A stretch of 64,000 nucleotides of DNA from Ralstonia pickettii DTP0602. Its GTDB lineage: Bacteria > Pseudomonadota > Gammaproteobacteria > Burkholderiales > Burkholderiaceae. Of this stretch, positions 8,343 through 15,658 are shown piece after piece. The stretch is from NCBI GenBank assembly GCA_000471925.1, contig CP006668.1, positions 372,001 through 436,000 of the forward strand, read 5' to 3'. The number at the start of each line of letters is the position of its first letter. Position 1 is the stretch's first letter. A program made the translations under genes and the position numbers. The notes beneath the pieces were generated by a model. That model made no database searches. It was not told the DNA's origin and was given only the letters and a program-made list of their open reading frames with translations.

Positions 8343-11300
8343 GCCGCCTCTGCGCGGGATGCGCCCTGGCCGCCGAGTTGCTGCAGGTCTTCAAGGATCT
8401 GCTTCTGCGACATCATGCTGAGGTCGACCACTTCGCGGGCCTGCGCCACGTAATAGGCGAGTTGCTCGTCGCTGCGTACCATCGACTTGTCGAGCGCGGC
8501 CTCGATGCGCTGCAGGTGGCCCATCAGCTTGTCGTTCGAATCGCTGAAGAGCTGCACCGCCACGCCGAAGGCCTCGCCCAGGCTGGCCACCTCGACGGCA
8601 CTGCCCGTGACCTGCGCGGCGACTGCGGCGAGCTTGTCGGCTTCGGCTTCGACCTTGTCGGTGAAGCGGGTGCCGACCCGGTCGAGCAGGTCGGCGGTGG
8701 TGCCGACCAGCTTGTCGACCGCGGTGCGTTGCTCGGTGGAGGCGTGGTTGACGGCGTCGAGCAGCGTGCCCAGCGTCTCCAGCATGCGGCTGCGTTCTTC
8801 CAGCATGGCGTTGTCGCGGGCCATGCCGTCGGTGAGCTTCTGGCGCAGTTCGGCGATGACCTCGGCCGCGGCCTTGGGCGCTTCGGTGGCTGCCTGCACC
8901 AGGCGCGAGACCTCGGCGATGGTGCTGCTGGCGTGCGCCTGCGTTTGCGTGGAGATGTCGCGTGCGGTCTGCGCAAGCGTGTCGCAGATCTCCTGCTGGC
9001 GGCTGGTGGTGTGGGCGCCGGCCTGCTCCCATTCCTGGCGCAGCGACGCGGCCATGGCAGCGAGCGAGCCGGTCCATGCGGTAAGCCGCCGCTCATCCTT
9101 GGCGGCCAGTTCCGCCTGCATCGCGGCGGCGGCCTTCGGGGCCTCCGCGGCGGCCTGCACCAGGCGGTCGATTTCGGCGATGGTGCCGCTGGCGTGTGCC
9201 TGCGTTTGCGTCGAGATATCGCGTGCAGTCTGGGCCAGCGCTTCGCAGATCTCCTGCTGGCGGCTGGCGGTGCTGGTGCCTGCCTGCTCCCATTCCTGGC
9301 GCAGCGATGCGGCCATGGCAGCGAGCGAGCCGGTCCACGCGGTGAGCCGCTGCTCGTCCTTGGCGGCCAGTTCCGCCTGCATCGCGGCGGCGGCCTTCGG
9401 GGCCTCCGCTGCTAACTGCACCAGGCGGTCGATCTCGGCGATGGTGCTGCTGGCGTGCGCCTGCGTTTGCGTGGAGATGTCGCGTGCGGTCTGCGCGAGG
9501 GTTGCGCAGATCTCTTGCTGGCGGGTCGCGGTGTGCGCGCCGGCCTGCTCCCATTCCGAGCGCAGCGCCGATGCCATGGCGCCGAGCGACTCCGTCCACG
9601 CCGCCAGCCGCTGCTGGTCCTGCGCGGCTAGTTCCGCCTGCAACGCTGCCGCGGCCATCGGGGCCTCCGCTGCTACCTGCACCAGGCGGTCGATCTCGGC
9701 GATGGTGCTGCTGGCGTGCGCCTGTGTTTGCGTGGAGATTTCGCGCGCGGTCTGCGTGAGTGCGGCGCAGATCTCCCGTTGCCGGCCAGCCGTGTGCGCG
9801 CCGGCCTGCTCCCATTCCGTGCGCAGCGCCGATGCCATGGCGCCGAGCGAGTCGGTCCACGCCGCCAGCCGCTGCTCATCCTTGGCGGCCAGTTCCGCCT
9901 GCATCGCCGCGGCGGCCTTCGGGGCTTCCGCGGCGGCCTGCACCAGGCGGTCGATCTCGGCGAGGGTGCCGCTGGCGTGCGTTTGTGCCTGGGCGGCGAT
10001 GTCGTTCGCGGTTTTGGCGAGCGTCTCGCAGATTTCCCGCTGGCGGGTCGCGGTATGCGCGCTTGCCTGCTGCCATTCCTGGCGCAGCGATGCCGCCATC
10101 GCGCCCAGGACTTCAGTCCAGGCCGCCAGGCGCTGCTCGTCCCGCGCCGCCAGTTGTGCCTGCAAGCCGGCATGCGACTGGTCCACGGCCTGGACCAGCG
10201 CGGTGGACTGCTGTGCAAAGGCGGCCGTGGCGCTGGCCAGCGCCTGCTGGTTGTCGCCGGCGAGCTTCTCGCTGGCGCGCTCCTGCCGGCCCAGCGCTTC
10301 GGTCCATGCTGCCGCGGTGCTGGCCGCCGCCGCGTCCACCCGTGTGGCGACGCCGTCCAGCAGGCCGGCCGAGCGTTGGTCGAAGGTCTGAGCAAATCCA
10401 TCCAGCGTGGTGCGCAGGTCGTTGGCGATCGCCTCGCTGGTACGCTGTTGTCCGGCCAGCGCCTGGTTCCAGATATCGGCCACGTTGGTGGTCGTGGTCT
10501 CGAAGCGCGCCGATACACCGTCCAGGTGCTGCTGCACGGCCTGCGTCACGGTCTCGCGCAAGGACGCGGTTTCCTGTGCCAGGCCCGCCATGGTGGCATC
10601 CACGGCCGGCTGGATCGCTGCGCTGGCCGCGCGGGCGCTGTCGGCGATGCTGTCCTTCAGCGATTGTTCGACGGAAGACGCCAGGCGCGTGTATGCCACT
10701 TCGGTCTTGCCGTGGAAGGCGTCCTGGCTGGCGGCGAGCCGCTCGGTCAGCGCCAGGTTCTGCTGCTCCATCGCGGTCATCATGGCTTGCAGCCGGTCGA
10801 CCAGCGCGGGCATCACGTCAGCCTGGCGCTGCAGCAGCCGGAAGGCTTCTTCACGCTGGTGGCCGCGCGAGTAGGGGCGCAAGGCCGTGGCGATGCGGGC
10901 GTCGAGGCTCTGCGCGGCCTGGATCCGCTCGCGCCGGCACAGCGCGGCCAGCAGCCCCAGCATTGCCGACGTGGCCACGCCCGCGACCGAGGTACCGAAG
11001 GCAAAGCCCAGGCCCTTGACCGGTGCCGCCATCGACGCGCGGATCGCCTGCAGGTCGGTTGCGCTTTCCAGCGCGAGCCCCGTGCCGCGCAGCGTCGCCA
11101 CCATGCCCAGGAAGGTGCCCAGCATGCCCAGCAACACCAGCAGGCCGACCAGGTAGGGCGTCAGCGCCGGGCCGGGCAGGGCGACGCGATCGCCCTCGAT
11201 GCGCAGGCGCACGGCATCGCGCAGGCTGGGGTGCAGGCGCTCCAGCCAGCTGGCGAGGTTCGCCGGCGCTTCGGAAAGGCTGGAGAGGGCTTGCGACAGG

Positions 11301-11476
11301 GTGGAAGTGGCCTGCCGATAGCGTTGCAGCTCGTGCGCGCCCGCCAGGTAGCAGCCGCCGATCAGCAGCGTGACGACCAGCGCCAGGGCGTTCGAGCCCG
11401 CATAGCTGGCGCCGATCCAGCCCACGACGGCCAAGCCTGCCAGGAAAGCAACAATATGGATGAGGTATCGGGTCAT
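8339..11476 (-). CDS. DUF802 protein: MotA/TolQ/ZorA-like channel with very long coiled tail
   Basis: The 1,045-residue protein has four predicted membrane helices (about residues 5-25, 30-48, 107-128 and 155-180). The last two carry the MotA/TolQ/ExbB pattern: LVGLLVLLGMLGTFLGMV and GLGFAFGTSVAGVATSAML. Residues from about 190 to the end are alanine/glutamine-rich helices, predicted as a coiled coil that projects into the cytoplasm. Residues 439-873 are five tandem 87-residue repeats. An open frame extends 77 codons upstream, but it is arginine/proline-rich and overlaps the preceding gene; ATG 11476 starts directly before the first membrane helix. The family is uncharacterised; the layout resembles ZorA of the Zorya defence system. 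Confidence 0.85.
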   Translation of the reverse strand: MTRYLIHIVAFLAGLAVVGWIGASYAGSNALALVVTLLIGGCYLAGAHELQRYRQATSTLSQALSSLSEAPANLASWLERLHPSLRDAVRLRIEGDRVALPGPALTPYLVGLLVLLGMLGTFLGMVATLRGTGLALESATDLQAIRASMAAPVKGLGFAFGTSVAGVATSAMLGLLAALCRRERIQAAQSLDARIATALRPYSRGHQREEAFRLLQRQADVMPALVDRLQAMMTAMEQQNLALTERLAASQDAFHGKTEVAYTRLASSVEQSLKDSIADSARAASAAIQPAVDATMAGLAQETASLRETVTQAVQQHLDGVSARFETTTTNVADIWNQALAGQQRTSEAIANDLRTTLDGFAQTFDQRSAGLLDGVATRVDAAAASTAAAWTEALGRQERASEKLAGDNQQALASATAAFAQQSTALVQAVDQSHAGLQAQLAARDEQRLAAWTEVLGAMAASLRQEWQQASAHTATRQREICETLAKTANDIAAQAQTHASGTLAEIDRLVQAAAEAPKAAAAMQAELAAKDEQRLAAWTDSLGAMASALRTEWEQAGAHTAGRQREICAALTQTAREISTQTQAHASSTIAEIDRLVQVAAEAPMAAAALQAELAAQDQQRLAAWTESLGAMASALRSEWEQAGAHTATRQQEICATLAQTARDISTQTQAHASSTIAEIDRLVQLAAEAPKAAAAMQAELAAKDEQRLTAWTGSLAAMAASLRQEWEQAGTSTASRQQEICEALAQTARDISTQTQAHASGTIAEIDRLVQAAAEAPKAAAAMQAELAAKDERRLTAWTGSLAAMAASLRQEWEQAGAHTTSRQQEICDTLAQTARDISTQTQAHASSTIAEVSRLVQAATEAPKAAAEVIAELRQKLTDGMARDNAMLEERSRMLETLGTLLDAVNHASTEQRTAVDKLVGTTADLLDRVGTRFTDKVEAEADKLAAVAAQVTGSAVEVASLGEAFGVAVQLFSDSNDKLMGHLQRIEAALDKSMVRSDEQLAYYVAQAREVVDLSMMSQKQILEDLQQLGGQGASRAEAA
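8858..10162 (-). repeat. Five in-frame 261-bp tandem repeats in the DUF802 gene
   Basis: Five consecutive units of exactly 87 codons encode residues 439-873. Each starts with a QAELAAKDEQRLAAW-type segment and continues through LRQEWEQAGAHT, ICETLAQTARDIS and IAEIDRLVQAAAEAPKAAA. No unit has gained or lost a codon. Units differ by scattered substitutions, with the units nearest the 3' end most alike. The constant length suggests the coiled-coil register, and so the tail length, is under selection. Confidence 0.9.
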
Positions 11477-11486
11477 GATGTCCTGA

Positions 11487-12230
11487 TTAGCTGTCACGGA
11501 GCGCCGCGAGCAATCCTTCAATGGGCTGGAAGCGCAGGTCCAGCTCGGCGAGCAATACGCTCTGCATATCCTTGCGAAACACGGCCAGCCATGCGCCGGC
11601 CGTGACCGGTGCAGGTTGCCCCGCGGCCTGCGCCTCGGCGAGCGCCGCCGCTTCGGCCTGGCGCAGGCGCTGGAAGTGCGCCTCCAGCAGTGCCGGCACC
11701 GTTCCAAGCAGGCTCTGCTCGCGCGCCCCCAGTACGCGCTCCATCACGGTATCGACCATCGCCAGCTTCGCCATGCCGGGCGCGCGGCCCGACAGCGCGA
11801 TGCGCAGGCGGCCGCGCAGGTTGCCGATGGCGGTCTCCATCGACTGTTGCTGCGTCACATAGCGCTGGCGATAGACCGCGTAGTCGACCTGCGCCTCCAT
11901 CGGATCCGGTAGCGCGGACGGCCGGGCCGGCCCGCGCCGCCTGCCGGCGCCAGCACCATCTTCCCTGGCCGCATTGGCCAGCGCGGTGTGCACGCGGGCG
12001 CACTCGCGCTCCTCCTCGGTGCTGTCGGAGGCTTGTGCGTCCGGCGCCACGGCCGGCGGGCTGCCCTTCAGCGCCGCCGACAAGGCGATCGCGTCCGCCC
12101 AGCCCAGCCATTGGCTGAGCTGGCTCGACAGCGAGTTTCCGGGTTCGGGGACATCGGCGTCCGTCAGGCGAGCCAGCAGCCGGACCAGGGTCGGGCCGCT
12201 GAAACCTGTGCGCCGGGGGGCTTGCGACAT
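11487..12230 (-). CDS. DUF3348 protein, first gene of the motor-like module
   Basis: This 247-residue protein starts MSQAPRRTGFSGPTLVRLLARL and contains LSSQLSQWLGWADAIALSAAL, both typical of DUF3348. It is helical with no membrane segment. The stop codon is 10 bp before the DUF802 start, so the genes are co-transcribed. Function is unknown. The C-terminal half (ALLEAHFQRLRQAEAAALAEA) may form a coiled coil that contacts the DUF802 tail (inference). Confidence 0.75.
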   Translation of the reverse strand: MSQAPRRTGFSGPTLVRLLARLTDADVPEPGNSLSSQLSQWLGWADAIALSAALKGSPPAVAPDAQASDSTEEERECARVHTALANAAREDGAGAGRRRGPARPSALPDPMEAQVDYAVYRQRYVTQQQSMETAIGNLRGRLRIALSGRAPGMAKLAMVDTVMERVLGAREQSLLGTVPALLEAHFQRLRQAEAAALAEAQAAGQPAPVTAGAWLAVFRKDMQSVLLAELDLRFQPIEGLLAALRDS

Positions 12231-12361
12231 GCTGCGGGGTCGGAAAAATCCAGCAGTTTACACGCCCGCGGGGGGCAGTCGGCGGTTGTGGGGGGGAAGT
12301 CGCTGGCAGGGCGGGTACCGGGGAGCTGGCAGGAGGCGATGTTCGGCGAAGGATTCCGTCA

Positions 12362-12390
12362 TTGATGGCCTTGGTGTTCATATCTATCAT
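12362..12390 (+). promoter_or_regulatory. Candidate promoter of the AbiEi-like gene
   Basis: TTGATG (12362-12367) and TATCAT (12385-12390) are separated by exactly 17 bp, a good sigma-70 match. The expected transcription start falls at about 12397, the A of the first in-frame ATG-A-A codon pair, so the message may be leaderless; no Shine-Dalgarno sequence is seen before any candidate start. Confidence 0.5.
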
Positions 12391-12427
12391 ATGTTCATGA
12401 ATAGTGAACAGACGCTAAATATGAACA
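12375..12427. promoter_or_regulatory. Symmetrical four-box operator
   Basis: TGTTCA occurs at 12375-12380 and 12392-12397, and its reverse complement TGAACA at 12405-12410 and 12422-12427. The inner pair forms a perfect dyad with a 7-bp spacer. Each outer box lies exactly 17 bp from the inner box on its side. The array covers the -10 region and the start codons. AbiEi antitoxins are known to repress their own operons by binding inverted repeats, so autoregulation is the natural reading. Confidence 0.6.
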
Positions 12428-13464
12428 GTGAAGTGATCATAAGTGCTGTTAGTGTGGCGTTTGAGACGCTTAAGCGTTCCTCGGGCGTGGACGCCCATAT
12501 CGGTCCTGCTACCGACAGCACACAGGATTTTCCGGTGGTGCTGAAGCGGGGAACCATTGCCCAGAGCTACCAGGCGACATGGAAAACCACGATCGCCAGC
12601 ACCGCGGCGTTGACGCTTGTTCGCACGCGCTCTGAAGAAAAAGCGCCCGACCTGATCATCACGACCTATCTCAGTCCCTTCCTGGCCGAGCATTGCCGGG
12701 ACATCGGCCTGCAATTCATCGACACAGCAGGCAACGCTTATCTGGAGACCGCCGGTCTCTATGTCTACGTGAGCGGCGGACGGCCGGATACCACCCTGTT
12801 GCCGGCCAGGGCGCGTGGCACCGGTAACCCCACAGCCTTGCGCATGATCTTCGCGCTGCTCAACCGGCCGTCCCTGTTGCAGGCGACCTATCGCGAGATT
12901 GCACAAGCCAGTGACATTGCCCTCGGGTCTGTCGGCGGAGTTTTCAGGGAGCTCGCAGCGCGGGGTTTGCTGCTGGAGGAGCCGACGACAAAGCGCAGGC
13001 GGCTGACCGCGACTGACCGGCTCCTTGACGAGTGGGTCGCCAACTATCCCTCCATCCTGCGGCCCCGACTGCAAGTCGGCCGATATGAAGCGCCCGATCC
13101 TGACTGGTGGCGCGCGGCGTCCGAAATGGTTTCAGGAAATGCTTATTGGAGCGGAGACGTCGCCGCCGAGAAGATGACTGGGTTCCTGCAGGCGGAGACG
13201 CAAACCATGTATGTCGACGTAGAGCACAAGGGCTCGATCCTCAAGCACTTGATGCACAAGTACCGGTTGCGCCCTCAGCCAGACGGCGCGATCGAAATTC
13301 TCGATGCATTCTGGCCCGCGTCGATGGCCAATGCCGAGCCTGCTGGCATCGCGCCAGCGGTAGTTGTCTATGCGGACCTGATGGCCAGCCTTGATTCACG
13401 CAGTCTGGAAGCGGCCGGTGTGTTGCGCTCAGGCGTCATCCAGCATGCGCTTGATCAGTTCTGA
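12397..13464 (+). CDS. AbiEi-type antitoxin / winged-helix regulator
   Basis: The 355-residue protein resembles AbiEi_2 (type IV toxin-antitoxin) proteins. It has the core IGLQFIDTAGNAYLETAGLYVYVSG, a winged-helix segment TYREIAQASDIALGSVGGVF about residues 165-190, and a C-terminal domain ending in AAGVLRSGVIQHALDQF. In this type of system the antitoxin represses its own promoter and blocks a nucleotidyltransferase toxin, AbiEii. In-frame starts also exist at 12391 and 12421; 12397 is chosen because the predicted transcript begins there, but 12421 would leave the operator outside the gene. Base composition is lower in GC than the flanking genes, which suggests acquisition. Confidence 0.65.
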   Translation: MNSEQTLNMNSEVIISAVSVAFETLKRSSGVDAHIGPATDSTQDFPVVLKRGTIAQSYQATWKTTIASTAALTLVRTRSEEKAPDLIITTYLSPFLAEHCRDIGLQFIDTAGNAYLETAGLYVYVSGGRPDTTLLPARARGTGNPTALRMIFALLNRPSLLQATYREIAQASDIALGSVGGVFRELAARGLLLEEPTTKRRRLTATDRLLDEWVANYPSILRPRLQVGRYEAPDPDWWRAASEMVSGNAYWSGDVAAEKMTGFLQAETQTMYVDVEHKGSILKHLMHKYRLRPQPDGAIEILDAFWPASMANAEPAGIAPAVVVYADLMASLDSRSLEAAGVLRSGVIQHALDQF

Positions 13465-13876
13465 CCGACCGCTGGATCCTGCTGCCGTGGCGGTGGAAAC
13501 CTGGGCGGAGTTTGGCGAGATAGGCGCAGCGTTAGTGCGGCACGCAGGGTTTCGGGCAGCAGCGGACGCCCCACACCGGTTCTATTACGCTACGCTGATG
13601 CGCAACTATTCGGAGGCCGGGAACATCGATCGCGTCTTCGAACTCGACGAGGCTGTCTTTGCGGCGCTGGGGTACGATCCCGATGCGGCTGGCGTTCTGC
13701 TGCTTGGCGCGGATATCGCGAAGCTTGCGAAACGGGCCACATTGGCGCAATGCCGGGCTATTCTCGACCACCGGCTGGCCATGCATATGGCGCGGACACG
13801 GCCAAACGTCGAGGAGGGGAAGGCACTGGCTGATCATCGGTTGCTGGGGATTCTTGCCAGAGGCCTACGAGGATAG
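13445..13876 (+). CDS. Small partner of the AbiEi-like protein, possibly a toxin remnant
   Basis: The 143-residue protein overlaps the AbiEi-like gene by 20 bp. It has no signal peptide or membrane helix. Residues around AGVLLLGADIAKLAKRATL, followed by a helical end, are reminiscent of the C-terminal tail of AbiEii-type nucleotidyltransferases, but the GS and DxD catalytic motifs are absent. It may be a truncated toxin, or a distinct small partner. The start is uncertain: an earlier in-frame ATG lies at 13391, and no strong ribosome site is seen. Function is not recognised. Confidence 0.5.
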   Translation: MRLISSDRPLDPAAVAVETWAEFGEIGAALVRHAGFRAAADAPHRFYYATLMRNYSEAGNIDRVFELDEAVFAALGYDPDAAGVLLLGADIAKLAKRATLAQCRAILDHRLAMHMARTRPNVEEGKALADHRLLGILARGLRG

Positions 13877-13980
13877 ATAGTCCCGCGGGCACACCCGGCC
13901 TGGCCAAGGCCCGCACGGCTCAGCGCGCGCTGGGCTGTCTGGTTTGCGGCGGCCAGGGCTGAGCGGTAGGCACGGATAAA

Positions 13981-14008
13981 TCAAAATGGGCAGCGCCACG
14001 CGCTGCCC
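13981..14008 (-). terminator. Rho-independent terminator for the minus-strand GAF operon
   Basis: GGGCAGCGC and GCGCTGCCC (13988-13996 and 14000-14008) form a perfect 9-bp stem with a 3-base loop. On the minus strand the stem is followed by ATTTTGATTT, giving the expected U-rich tail. It lies 84 bp beyond the GAF gene stop. Confidence 0.75.
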
Positions 14009-14091
14009 GTTGCAATTACCTGGCCTGCTGTACCGGCACGGCCACCGCTGCAGCCGCCCGGATGATCGATTGGCTTTACCAGTCGCCGGGG

Positions 14092-14604
14092 TCAGCCTCG
14101 CGCCGCCAGCAAATCCCGTACCGCGGGCCCGGCCAGCGCCGCCAGCACGCGCAATGCCGCCAGCTCCGCCGCTGACCACTCCGCTCGGTCAGCCAGGTAG
14201 TTGAAGGTGCCGATCACCCACCCCCGGTGGCACAGGGGCACGTTCACCACGGCCGTGCAGCCGAGGCCGCGGATGACCTGCACATCGTCGAACACCGCCG
14301 CCAGCGCCGCGTCGCCCTCGCCAGTGAAGAGCTCGCCGCGTTCGAGCAACTGGCGCCGCCACGGGCTGTCGCCCTTCGACTTGCGCCCGCCGACCGGGTA
14401 CGCGGAGGTATCCGACGACCACAGGCGTTCGATCTGCGCCCGGCCGGCATGCCAGGCATTGATCGTCAGCAGGCCGGGCCCGATCGTCTGCAAGGTTGCC
14501 GCGCCGATCGCATCGAACGCGGCGGCGGGATCGCTGGCCTGCTGCAGCCGGTCGCACAGGACGTTGGCCTTGGCCACCAGCAGGGCCGTGCGCATATGGC
14601 TCAC
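14092..14604 (-). CDS. GAF-domain protein
   Basis: The 170-residue protein is a single GAF-like sensor domain: TIGPGLLTINAWHAGRAQIER, then GLGCTAVVNVPLCHRGWVIGTFNYL, then ALRVLAALAGPAVRDLL. No output domain is attached. The GTG at 14604 is preferred because a GGGGGA ribosome site sits about five bases before it. It begins immediately after the stop of the Bug protein gene, so they share a transcript. The ligand is unknown. Confidence 0.7.
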   Translation of the reverse strand: MSHMRTALLVAKANVLCDRLQQASDPAAAFDAIGAATLQTIGPGLLTINAWHAGRAQIERLWSSDTSAYPVGGRKSKGDSPWRRQLLERGELFTGEGDAALAAVFDDVQVIRGLGCTAVVNVPLCHRGWVIGTFNYLADRAEWSAAELAALRVLAALAGPAVRDLLAARG

Positions 14605-14605
14605 T

Positions 14606-15583
14606 TCATTCCCCCTTGATGCCGAGTTCGCGGATCAGCTTGCCGTAGCGGTCGGCATCGCGGTGCAGGATGGTGCCGAACTGCTGCGGGGTGGACGTCG
14701 CGGTCTCGACGCCGATGGCGTTCATCCTGGACTTGACCTCGGGCAGGGACATCACGGCGTTGATCTCGCGGTTCAGGCGCGCGGTCAGGTCCGCCGGCAT
14801 GCCCTTCGGACCGAAGGCGCCGTACCAGACCGCCAGTTCATAGCCGGGGACGGTCTCGGCCACGGTCGGCACATCGGGCAGCAACGGTGAGCGCTTGCTC
14901 TCGGTGACGGCTAGCAGGCGCAGCTTGCCGCCCTTCACGTGCGGCAGGGTCTGGGTGCCGGCGGAGAACAGCAGCTGGGTCTGGCCGGCCACGGTATCGA
15001 CCACGGCGGGCGCGCCGCCCTTGTAGGGCACGTGCAGCATCTGGATGCCGGCCATCTTCTCGAACAGCACCGCGCTCAGGTGGTTGGTCGAGCCGGGACC
15101 GGCGCTGGCGTAGGCGAGCTTGCCCGGGTTGGCCTTGGCGTAGGCGATCAGATCCTTGACGTTCTGCGCCGGCACCGACGGATGGACCACCATGGTGTTG
15201 GTCACGTAGGCCAGCAGACCCAGCGGCGTGAAATCCTCCACGCCGCGGAAGGGCATGTTTGGCATCAGCGCCGGGTTCATCGCGTGCGTGCTCATCGAGC
15301 CGACCAGCAGCGTGTAGCCGTCGGGTTTGGCGCGCGCGACCATGGCCGAGCCGATATTGCCGGACGCGCCCGGCTTGTTGTCCACGATCACCGGCTGGCC
15401 GAGCGAACGGGTCAGGTGTTCGGACAGCACGCGCGCCAGGATATCGGTCGAGCCGCCGGCCGCCCACGGCACGATCAGCGTGACCGGCTTCTGCGGCCAG
15501 GCATCGGCCGCAGAAGCCGCGCCGGTAAAGCACATCGCCAGCACGGCCATGCCGCCCAGCAGGGTCTTGGTGATCAACCGCAT
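14606..15583 (-). CDS. Bug/TctC-family periplasmic binding protein
   Basis: The 325-residue protein belongs to the Bordetella uptake gene family of solute-binding proteins. A signal peptide ends near ASAADAWPQKPVT, and the mature start WPQKPVTLIVPWAAGGSTDILAR is diagnostic. The ATG at 15583 follows a strong GAGGAGGAG ribosome site; longer open frame upstream is not needed. No TctA/TctB membrane partner is nearby, as is common for this expanded family. It lies between a gamma-glutamyltransferase gene and a GAF gene, so an amide or carboxylate ligand is possible (inference). Confidence 0.9.
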   Translation of the reverse strand: MRLITKTLLGGMAVLAMCFTGAASAADAWPQKPVTLIVPWAAGGSTDILARVLSEHLTRSLGQPVIVDNKPGASGNIGSAMVARAKPDGYTLLVGSMSTHAMNPALMPNMPFRGVEDFTPLGLLAYVTNTMVVHPSVPAQNVKDLIAYAKANPGKLAYASAGPGSTNHLSAVLFEKMAGIQMLHVPYKGGAPAVVDTVAGQTQLLFSAGTQTLPHVKGGKLRLLAVTESKRSPLLPDVPTVAETVPGYELAVWYGAFGPKGMPADLTARLNREINAVMSLPEVKSRMNAIGVETATSTPQQFGTILHRDADRYGKLIRELGIKGE

Positions 15584-15658
15584 TGTCTTACTCCTCCTCG
15601 TCCCGGGCGGGCGCACGATGCGGCCCGCCGCAATTCTCGTCAGTGGTCTCGTCAATCG

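Noticed and set aside
8858..10162. Tandem 261-bp repeats as a CRISPR or satellite array
   Set aside because: The repeats are in frame, coding, without spacers, and encode conserved helices.
8378..11605. Very long open frames on the plus strand opposite DUF802
   Set aside because: They are shadows created by the high GC content and the repeat structure; composition is unlike a protein and no ribosome site is present.
11477..11707. 77-codon upstream extension of the DUF802 gene
   Set aside because: The added residues are Arg/Cys-rich, overlap the DUF3348 gene in another frame, and would precede the first membrane helix.
11974..12396. Extension of the AbiEi-like frame by about 140 codons upstream
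   Set aside because: It lies antisense over the DUF3348 gene and crosses the promoter and operator; the protein-like sequence begins at 12397-12421.
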